From assembly GCA_033297205.1 (NCBI GenBank), contig MU859142.1:1-64000 (forward strand): a stretch of 64,000 nucleotides of DNA. The letters run 5' to 3'. The notes under the pieces were generated by a model. It ran no database searches. It had not been told where the DNA came from and was given only the letters and a program-made list of their open reading frames with translations. A program made the translations under genes and the position numbers. Of the stretch, positions 56,429 through 64,000 are shown piece after piece. This DNA comes from Pseudoneurospora amorphoporcata (lineage: Eukaryota > Ascomycota > Sordariomycetes > Sordariales > Sordariaceae). The first letter of the stretch is position 1. Each line of letters starts with the position of its first letter.

Positions 56429-57798
56429 ATTTGAGGGTGGTGGGTGGGAAAGACGGCGTGGTTGGTTCAGACAGAAAACACGAGGTCTTCGGTTTTTGGG
56501 TGCGAAAACCCCAGAAAGAAACGCGAATGGAATATCACCTACTGCTACTAACTCAAAAACGCCTCTCAAGAGAAAGTTATCAGCCTCCGAACGGAAGTTA
56601 TTCTATTCAGAATGTGATTATGTAAAGTTGGTTCGAGTGCATCTTTGTGCCTGTCACTTCTTGAGCGAGGAGGAGGAGGACAGGAGTGAAGGGGGAGCAG
56701 CCCGGCCATTTTGCGACCGTCGATATCTCAACCAAAACTCTATATTCGAAACTCATTCAAGTTTGCAAAAGAAGGACAAAAATCCAACGGGAATTTCTAT
56801 AATACTATCAATTACCGTTGAGTGCGAAAAAAAAGGCAAAAAGCTAAGTCGCCCTGTTGAGCTTGCGGAACGAACCTCAATCCTCCAGTCAGCGACCTAC
56901 GAAAACTGTACCTCGGGATACCACGCACCCGGCAGTGTTTTCATCAACGGGACATGGAACCACTGCGCTATGCACAGTCTTTGGGCCCGCGTTGTGGTGT
57001 AGAGGGGTGTGGTATCGAACCTTATAAGGTACCCTCAAGGTTATAGGCGGTGCCTGGTGTCTGGTGCCTGGTGCGTAGGGCTTGGGGCAGGCTGAGGCGG
57101 GAGGGGATGAGATGAAATGCGCGTGGGCACGGGCGCGGAGGAGGTGCAGGTTTGCGAGGGAAGTAGGAAGGTACGGATTGCTATTACTAGCTGGCGGCTG
57201 TGAGTGTGTGGCAGATTTCCTGGACATGGATAACTCTTTTCTATTCAGCTCCTGGGCCAGGATAAGGTATGCACGCATCTGGCTATACTCTCCTTTCGGT
57301 GATTTTTGTTAACCTTGGGGTGAGATAGGTCACCACATTAGAAATGGACGACATGGGTTCTAACACGACTTTCACTCCGTTAAGCAAACATGTTGGACAA
57401 GACGCACGATAAAAAATGGGATCTGTGATCATGACCAGGACTCGGACGGAAACAGAAGTTGTTGCCCCAGAGTTCGTCAGGTGGAAATGTCACAGTCCAG
57501 TCTCTCAGCGGCAAACAGAGGTCAATAATCGAAAACATTTGTCCTTCTTCCAGGCTGAGTCACTGATGAATTGTCTCTTGCTCACTAAGGGACGATACAC
57601 ATGTGACAATATAAGCACCTGGGCTCTTGATTAATTCTCCGCCGCTATTTAACTTCCCATCCCCTCTGTCTTGCGCTTCCTTGTACTGTTATCTTTCAGT
57701 CCGCCCCGTGAATTTGTTGTTTAGGTTCAAAGAAAGGACACCAGTCGTGGAAACCAAAAGGTGAAAATACATAAACACTACAGGAAGCGATTTAAAAC
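56429..57798. other. Intergenic, no gene recognised
   Basis: A 194-codon frame at 56418-57002 overlaps the end of the Gln-rich gene in another frame and has no recognisable domain. Short GGTGCCTGG-type direct repeats occur near 57048-57072. Confidence 0.45.
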
Positions 57799-58274
57799 AT
57801 GTCACGCAACAGGTATACTCCCGATCGTGGAACTCCCAGACGCCCGTAAGTACGGAAGTATCTTGTTCATCTTCAGGTATGCTCATATGCTAACTCACTT
57901 ATAGTTACATCAGCTTCAGTTGCGGTGAGTTAACTTCCTTTTGAGTCCCGGAACTGTTTAGCGAAAAAGGAGAAACCCGATTCCTCACTAACACAACCTT
58001 CCTTGCCCGCATCCCAAGATTTACCGGCGAACCTCGATCATCGCAAGCTAACACTGCCTTATTTCTCCTAGATTGGAACGCAGACACTTCCCTCTGCGAG
58101 CAAGCCAAGTCTCTCGTCAGGGCTCGCAAGTCGGCAGGAATCAGCATACCAGCGTTACTAAAGGAGCAGCGGGAGTACAGAGACATGAACCCGGTGGGAA
58201 CACTAATATACCTCTTCCACAACGTCATCGTCTCCGAATTGGACAATGGGATGGAGCCGAATCCGATGCTCTGA
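57799..58274 (+). CDS. Small protein of a tandem micro-exon family, copy 1 (89 aa)
   Basis: Three exons: 57799-57845, 57905-57924 (20 nt) and 58072-58274. Intron 1 is in phase 2 and intron 2 in phase 1, with GTAAGT and GTGAGT donors, TAACTCAC- and AAGCTAAC-type branch regions, and TAG acceptors. The product starts MSRNRYTPDRGTPRRP, the micro-exon encodes YISFSC, and the last exon begins with Asp and contains AKSLVRARKSAGISIPALLKEQREYRD. The same blocks with spaced matches (LLKEQ, RD) occur in copy 2 at 59137. No signal peptide or membrane helix is seen. I do not recognise the family. Confidence 0.75.
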
Positions 58275-59136
58275 AGACCTGGCTGGGGGCCCCGTTTTTA
58301 ACATGGACGGGGAGTAAGGAGGGGGGTGGCAGACAACGCGAAACCGGTTATTCGGCTGGGTCAAACTGCACGACGGGACGGTAGAGGTAGGGGATTTCAT
58401 GGTTCGGTTTTCGACCGTTACCAACGGGTCTCGCATCTTTGGACAAATGCGGACTTCGCACATATGTGGCCTTGCAAATGCACGACGCGAGATTTCTAGC
58501 CACCTTTTTTTCTTTTTTTTTCGCTTTCCGTCTGGTTTGCGTCCCTTTCCCAGTTGTTTTCTTTTCTCCTATTTTAAGCACAAGCTCGTTTTTATTTCTG
58601 TTGACTGCCTGACGGTCCATGGCTTCCTCTTCTCTATTGCATTTGAATAACTGCAAAGTCTAGCATCAACGTTCGTATGACCAAGTGGCTCTATCTTCCT
58701 CCTCTCTCGCCCACGCATTTTCTATGATATTCATAACACCAACATGGTTTTTAGCCACACAATGTGCATTGTGCTTCACACTAGCTGCAGCAATTGACTC
58801 GCATAACGCGGATTGCAGCGGGCTCAAACACTCGCTCCCGGAACTAACATACGGACTCCGACGAGAATCTGCACCAACTCTCCTTTGTCCTTAAAGCGAC
58901 AGGTCCCTGCATGAAAGTCAATTCCCAAGTCAGACACTGCAATGCAGGTAATATTCGAACGGGCATTGGTGCTGCAGCCAATACTTTTATTATCTTCGGG
59001 GCAGATATAAGCGTTCTTCCTTCGAATCGCTTCCTCTCTTCCTTTCTTCCCTCGATCCATAAAAAGGTCATCCATCCTTAGTATTACCAATCTATCAACA
59101 ATCGATTTTCGATACCCTAAATCCCAAAAAATCATC
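58275..59136. other. Spacer between family copies 1 and 2
   Basis: No gene is seen. T-rich tracts lie near 58500-58570. The stretch at 58903-58940 resembles 12263-12300. Confidence 0.45.
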
Positions 59137-60019
59137 ATGTTCGGCTCCAACACCATCAAGCCATCTCTTTACCAAAATATGCCGTCAGAAGGCGGCAATT
59201 CAACCTTTACCATGATTCCAAATCCCCAGCCGACGACGACGAGGACGATGACGACGACTACGACCGGAGCTTGCCAGCAGCGTCCTCCCACTCCTCCGGC
59301 CACAACTCCCGTTACTGAAGCGACGTTTTCCACTGCGACCACCGTCATGGGAGACGAGACTCTTCCTCCCACGCCTGCTGAGACTTTCGTCAATGACACT
59401 CCGATTCCAACGCCGGAGGAAACCGAAGAACCCGAGGAATCAGAGGAACCCAAGGAACCGTAAGTGCTGTTCTATTCCCTGATATTTATCTTACTTCACA
59501 ATTAGCACAGGGGAAAGCTGACATCCCATCATCAGGTGCATCTCCTTCGAAAACGGTGAGCCCATCGTTTATTTCTTGTCTATTGTGTTTATATGTCTTC
59601 TTCCCACCGTTCGTGAGATTCTTCAACAGACAAAACTGACTTCATCTCCTTTCACAGACTTCGACCCCAAAGCCAACATGCACGACCTCGCTCGCCACTT
59701 GGTAAAAGACCGTCTCGCCCAGGGCTTCGACCGCCCAGAACTCTTGAAAGAGCAACTGGCCCTCAGAGATAAAGCGAAGGTCCGGCAGGCTTCATGTTTG
59801 GAGCATGACGCGGAGCAGGACGAAGAGCAGGACAAACCGCTATCCGACCCCTTCTGGAATCATGTTGTACCCGATGTGCGGTCGGATGAGTTTCACTTCT
59901 ACACGGCGATCATCCTCACGCTGGAGGATAACCCCATCATGTCCACCAGCCGCAGGGGAATTCGCTCGCGGTTCCCAGAGTCACCGTCACCGATCGGCCA
60001 CGGCTGCTCCTTGCAGTAA
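59137..60019 (+). CDS. Protein of the tandem micro-exon family, copy 2 (234 aa)
   Basis: Three exons: 59137-59459, 59536-59555 (20 nt) and 59658-60019. Intron phases 2 and 1 are identical to copy 1. Exon 1 is extended by a Thr/Pro-rich disordered region ending in an acidic stretch (PEETEEPEESEEPKEP). The micro-exon encodes CISFEN. Exon 3 starts with Asp and reads DLARHLVKDRLAQGFDRPELLKEQLALRD, aligning with copy 1 over about 35 residues. It then continues with an acidic linker (DAEQDEEQD) and FHFYTAIILTLEDNPIMS. No signal peptide, membrane helix or known domain is seen. Context ATCATCATGTTC supports the start. Confidence 0.75.
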
Positions 60020-60813
60020 AGACCGGATCCGCGTTTTTTAGGAGAAGGAGGATATAAGGAGGCGATAGTGGCACATATGGACTTTGCCCTTGTGTTGGCA
60101 AAGGAAAAAGAATAGGAGGAAAAGCATCTTTGGAGACACAACCGACAACCCCTTTTACTAGCCCCGTGCTACCCATATCACAACCTGAAGCTCTGTGCTA
60201 AACAATTCGTGAATCACCTTCGGCAAAAAGGACAATGATAGCACCAAGGGCGCGGCATTGATGGTTGGGTAATAGGTCCGAATCATGGAAGGAGGAGAAA
60301 ACATTTTTGGCAGTTATTGCCGAATTCACCGAGACCTGCCTCACGGCTCATACTTTGGGTATGACATGGCGAAATTCAACTTTTTCTTCATCCTGCCGCC
60401 CTGGTCCTCTTGGGTCAATCGTACATATGTCGTGGCTTCGTAAAGGGTTTCTCCTGCAATCTGGTCAGGTTCTCGACCATGCTCATGGTGTGAGAGGATT
60501 TAATTCACCAGAACCTGACCAAAACCTAGACAACTTTATCGTTCACGGATTTATGGCCCAACCTGTTACCTTCACCATAGCGTATGATACCTGTTCAGCG
60601 TAAGGTTCAAGGGACCGGTGAATTACGATCATTCCGACGTCAAGAAATATTTAAATCTGTTCGTGTTCCAGATTCTCGTCCTAAAACTCTTCCGCTATTC
60701 TGCGTCCCACAGAACACAGTATTTTCCCTCACAGTGTCAACGCAACCACTGGCGAAAGAACACTTTCTCATCTCTTGAAACCACCGACCACCCACAAGAT
60801 CAACTTGACCAAC
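60020..60813. other. Spacer between family copies 2 and 3
   Basis: No gene is recognised; a few 60-110-codon frames without family resemblance occur. Confidence 0.45.
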
Positions 60814-61174
60814 ATGCCTTCCAACCGGACTCCGACCTCGCTAACTCCGAGACAACCGTAAGTACCATCCCGGCTATGCATTCCTCTCCTTATTCACCAT
60901 TGAAGCCTAAAGATTGTTCTTTCCAGATACATTTCCTTTGAAAGAGGTACGTCAAGATTATGCGCCTCCGCCACATGGCTCCTACCCACATCACTACCGT
61001 CTACCTTGCTCAGGGGCAGTTGCCTACATCACCTTCCATTGCTCGCGCCATCGCATCCCCCGCCCTTCCTTCCTTCCTTCTTTCCCCTCCTCTTCTTGGA
61101 CTCGTGGGCACAAGAAGTGTGTTGATTGTGTTAAGCTAAGGAGACAAAAAAGGAAGAAAAATGTGGAGGGCTAA
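60814..61174 (+). pseudogene. Tandem micro-exon family, copy 3, probably truncated
   Basis: Exon 1 (60814-60857) encodes MPSNRTPTSLTPRQ plus two bases, and exon 2 (60928-60947) is again exactly 20 nt, encoding YISFER with phase 2/phase 1 borders. The donor is GTACGT. No downstream exon with the Asp start and LLKEQ block is found. An acceptor at about 61014 (TTGCTCAG) would join an unrelated open tail ending at 61174. The copia element begins near here, so its insertion or an accompanying deletion may have removed the true last exon. Confidence 0.55.
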
Positions 61175-61325
61175 ATACAATGGTGGTGTGAGCTCATGGA
61201 CCCACATAACAAGGCCAGTGAATGGCAGAGGTGGGACAGGCCCCACCACAACACGCCCCCGTAGCCCGAAACAGCTCTCAGGGGTCCATCATCATGTAAA
61301 CAAACAGACTCCCATAGTGTTGAGA

Positions 61326-62240
61326 TCAACCCATGGTTATAACCTTCTTTCGAGCCTTCATCCATGGAATCTCCTTCTCCTCCAATCCTAGCAATCTTAC
61401 GAATCTTGCGTGCTTGTCCGCTTTGAGTGGTTTCGTCAGTCCATCCGCAATCATATCCTCGCCCTTGATATGTATAATGTCGAACAGTTTTGCTTCCACC
61501 TGTTCCATGATCCATTTGAACCGTACATCTATACATCGGTTACGACCAGCATTGTTTCGATTCAACACCCTGTCCCTGGCGTTTTTGCTGTCCGTGTAAA
61601 GGATTTTCAAAGGCGGTTGGCCGTATCTCAGTTCCTCCATCATATGTGCGATCCACTGAAGTGACTTGGCTGTTGGAACAAGGTTGGTAAACTCTGCCTC
61701 CGTCGTGCTCGTCGTGACAAATGCCTGCTTCTTTGACTTCCAGTAGACTGGGCCGCCGGCAATGAATACGATATGCCCGCCAGTGCTGTGACGAGTCATG
61801 GGGTCATCAGCATAGGAAGCATCCCCGAATGCCTTCATGTCCATGTTTGATGGTGACAGCTTTCCTCCCAGTACGATTCCCACATCGGTATTTTTGATCA
61901 AGTACCGAAACAGGTGCTTCATCACTGTCAGCGAACCCGCTGTCGGCTTCGCATTGGCCTCGCATAACTTATTGACGGTAAACGTAATATCGGGACGGGT
62001 ACCCATCGAAAGATAGTTCAAGCTGCCCGTCTTCTTGATGTAGGACTTCTGTTGGTCTGGCAGCTCATCACCCGTCTTGTGGTCGCCAACCTTGACGTCT
62101 TGAGGCCATGGGGTGTTGACTCCATACAAATCGTCGTATTCGAACTTCGTAATCAACGCTCTGGTGTATCTAGCTTGAGAGACAAAGACAGTTCGTTCTG
62201 GCCGATTTCTAACAACATCGAATCCCAGGAAGGTCTTCAC
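61326..62240 (-). pseudogene. Copia polyprotein C-terminus: end of RT and RNase H
   Basis: The 304-codon frame starts inside the RT connection (KTFLGFDVVRNRPERTVFVS) and includes the typical SLNYLSMGTRPDITFTVNKL block. RNase H follows, with AFGDASYADDPMTRHSTGGH, STTEAEF and LYTDSKNARD. It ends near HIKGEDMIADGLTKPL, the usual copia C-terminal signature, followed by about 40 residues. It is separated from the upstream RT frame by a one-base shift. Confidence 0.88.
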
Positions 62241-62877
62241 TTCGCCTAATATACTTGAGTTTAAAGTGTTGAAGGAGCTGGTCTCTAATTTCGAAGATTG
62301 CCGTTATTGATGGTGCCGCAATCAGAAAGTCGTCCACATATAATACCAGAAGTGCTCCCTTTTCCCTACTGCTGAACAGGCAAGTATCCGAGCCCACTAG
62401 TTCAAAGCTCAATCCTCTTAAAATGGGTAATAAAGTATTAAACCAGTAAAGAGGACTGGCTTTCAATCCATACAAAGCTCTTATCAGTAGGCAAACCAAG
62501 CAATTTACACCCCTTGGTCCTTTTTCTAAGCCAGTCGGTTGCTCCACGTAATACCGCTTTTCTATAAGTATGGAGGCGTTTAAAAACGCTGTATTGAAGT
62601 CAAACTGATGGCACTCGAGGTCCAGGACTGTCATAAGTGCAAGAAAGATCTTTACGCTCGCTGCGTTTGCCACAACCGCGTAGACATCTTCAATATCCCA
62701 TAAGCCTTGCTTAAAGTTGCCACAAGCTACCCATCGTGCCCTTGGGTCTACTGTCTTCAAGTCCAAGTTTTCTTTCTCATCATAAACCCATTTTCCAGGG
62801 AGGACTTCCATACCTGGTTCAAAAGGAACCAGATCATAAACACCCCTCTCCTCCAATACTGCCAACTGCTTCTCCAT
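62209..62877 (-). pseudogene. Copia reverse transcriptase, frameshifted at its end
   Basis: The frame contains GKWVYDEKENLDL, RWVACGNFKQG, HQFDFNTAFLNASI, ALYGLKASPLYWF and the catalytic YVDDFLIA box at about 62317-62340 (minus strand). After HFKLKYI the reading shifts; removing one base would restore contact with the RNase H frame. The catalytic residues are intact, unlike in the gypsy element. Confidence 0.88.
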
Positions 62878-64000
62878 AGCCGGCTTCCAGTATATCTCGA
62901 AATTTTCGCGTTTCCTCGCTTAGCGGTAGTTCTTTGGAATGGAGGATGAATGAGTCTCAAGATCATGCATCACCTTAACCGCCGTCAAACATAGGGTCTC
63001 CACTTTGTCAAGAATCACTCCCCTTTCTGGAAGACTATAGTAAAAGATAGGGAGTTCACCAGTAGGTTTATTATTGCTATCAACGACAATTTGCTTTTCG
63101 GTTAGCGTACCCGGTTGCGGTGCCGCCTACCGTCTCGGTCTCCCCGTTCTTGTCACCTCCGCCCCCGCGGATGCGGTAGATTGGTCTGTTGTCGGTTCTT
63201 TCTCTGCTGACAGCGCCCCCTCCGACTCCGGCAACGCCTTCTCCGACTCCGTTGTCGCCTGTCCTAGCTCCGTGGGTGCTGATTCTCAGTCCGTTGTTAC
63301 TTTTAGTTGTTCCGTGATTCTTGGTGGTTTCGACGGAGTATCCTGGAGTGGATCTAGGGATGAGGATGCTGATCTGATCTGGTTTCGCCTCGGTGGGATA
63401 GGGTCTTCTTCGTCAAGATCATGAGGGTTAATATAGGGTAAGTTATTAAATAGCTCAAATTTGTCATCGTTATTGAAAGACTGGAAGTCATTCTCTTAGT
63501 CTTGTTTAATTGAGGTTATCACATCTTGGTTCGCATATTACGGGGTTGCTTTCCAGGACACTCGGGGTTGTGTTCCGGGTTCTTGTAGTTCCAACCTCGG
63601 AACGCTCTGTTGTTCCCTCGGACCCTGGATTTATCTCGATGATCCTAGAGGAATTGATGTCGGGCCTAGAGTTGAAGCCCGCGAACCTAGAGGGGTTCGG
63701 TCCGGACCTAGAGGTTGTTGAATCGGGCCTAGTGAACGGGTTGACTCCTCGGAAGAAGTTATTTCTCTTAATATTTTCGATGGGGCCGGGGATGGTGATT
63801 TGGGTTCTTCTTGTATCGTAGGTAGTGTTGTTATTGTTGGAGGTAGTTGTTGAGCTAATTCTGGCGCTGGCGTTACACTTGGTGATGGTGTTGGAAGTGT
63901 TGAGATATGTTTTGTCAGTTTAAGGCCTAAGATTAAATCAATCGTAGGTTCCTCCTATTATTAATCCGTCATAGTAACGTCTTTCTCTTTTCCCTAACTC
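62878..64000 (-). pseudogene. Copia polyprotein linker upstream of RT
   Basis: Minus-strand translation from about 63090 to 62925 gives a helical segment (SNNKPTGELPIFYYSLPE, LTAVKVMHDLETHSSS) followed by a TAA and then the RT start. Further upstream the translation is Ser/Thr/Gly/Pro-rich low complexity, the usual spacer between integrase and RT in fungal copia elements. No integrase motif is reached before the window ends. Confidence 0.55.

Larger units (their letters stand above)
61160..64000 (-). mobile_element. 3' part of a Ty1/copia LTR retrotransposon, runs off the window
   Basis: Minus-strand sequence encodes the C-terminal half of a copia polyprotein: a linker, RT and RNase H. The order and the YVDD box are of copia type. 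The 5' half (gag, protease, integrase) would lie beyond 64000. The 3' LTR should lie between about 61160 and 61310, because a purine-rich stretch (CACTATGGGAG on the minus strand) follows the stop codon; its outer edge cannot be fixed without the second LTR. Damage is light, with one frameshift and a few stops, so the copy is younger than the gypsy element at the left end. Confidence 0.85.

Noticed and set aside
56418..57002. 194-codon plus-strand frame after the Gln-rich gene
   Set aside because: It overlaps the end of the Gln-rich frame, has no domain and its composition is not coding-like.

Overview
The window is DNA from a filamentous ascomycete, most likely a Sordariomycete close to the Sordariales. 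The evidence is short introns with CTAAC-type branch points, fungal-specific gene families (a DUF914/SLC35F transporter, a Cid1/CutA-type nucleotidyltransferase, a fungal GH55 glucanase, a SesB-like hydrolase) and repeats whose damage consists almost only of C-to-T and G-to-A changes, the signature of repeat-induced point mutation (RIP).

Layout. Positions 1-8774 are a nest of dead repeats: a RIP-mutated Ty3/gypsy chromovirus on the minus strand with 206-bp LTRs, a ~675-bp element with long terminal inverted repeats, and a small element with two 117-bp direct terminal repeats. Next to it lies the decayed 3' two thirds of a GH55 beta-1,3-glucanase gene (to 11320), whose stop codons are RIP-type and thin out away from the repeats. 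From 11.3 to 28 kb there is a TA-flanked MITE and four intact genes: a Gly/Pro-rich disordered protein, an uncharacterised 507-aa protein, a DUF914 membrane transporter and a five-exon unknown gene on the minus strand. About 27.5-41.4 kb has no gene I can recognise. From 41.4 to 54.1 kb come a four-exon noncanonical nucleotidyltransferase, an unknown two-exon gene on the minus strand, a mitochondrial-type serine/homoserine O-acetyltransferase, a frameshifted short-chain dehydrogenase pseudogene and an AlaX-type Ala-tRNA editing protein whose start codon is cut off from the rest by an intron.

The right end (54.4-64 kb) is accessory in character: a fold-back element, a SesB-like hydrolase with its catalytic centre deleted, a Gln-rich broken gene, a tandem of three loci that share an exactly 20-nt micro-exon with the same intron phases (a small paralogous family I do not recognise), and the 3' part of a Ty1/copia element on the minus strand that runs off the window.

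Nothing suggests a gene cluster with one joint pathway. The housekeeping genes are independent units, set between a RIP-degraded repeat block on the left and a decaying, recently duplicated accessory region on the right. The most unusual item is the micro-exon family at 57.8-61.2 kb.
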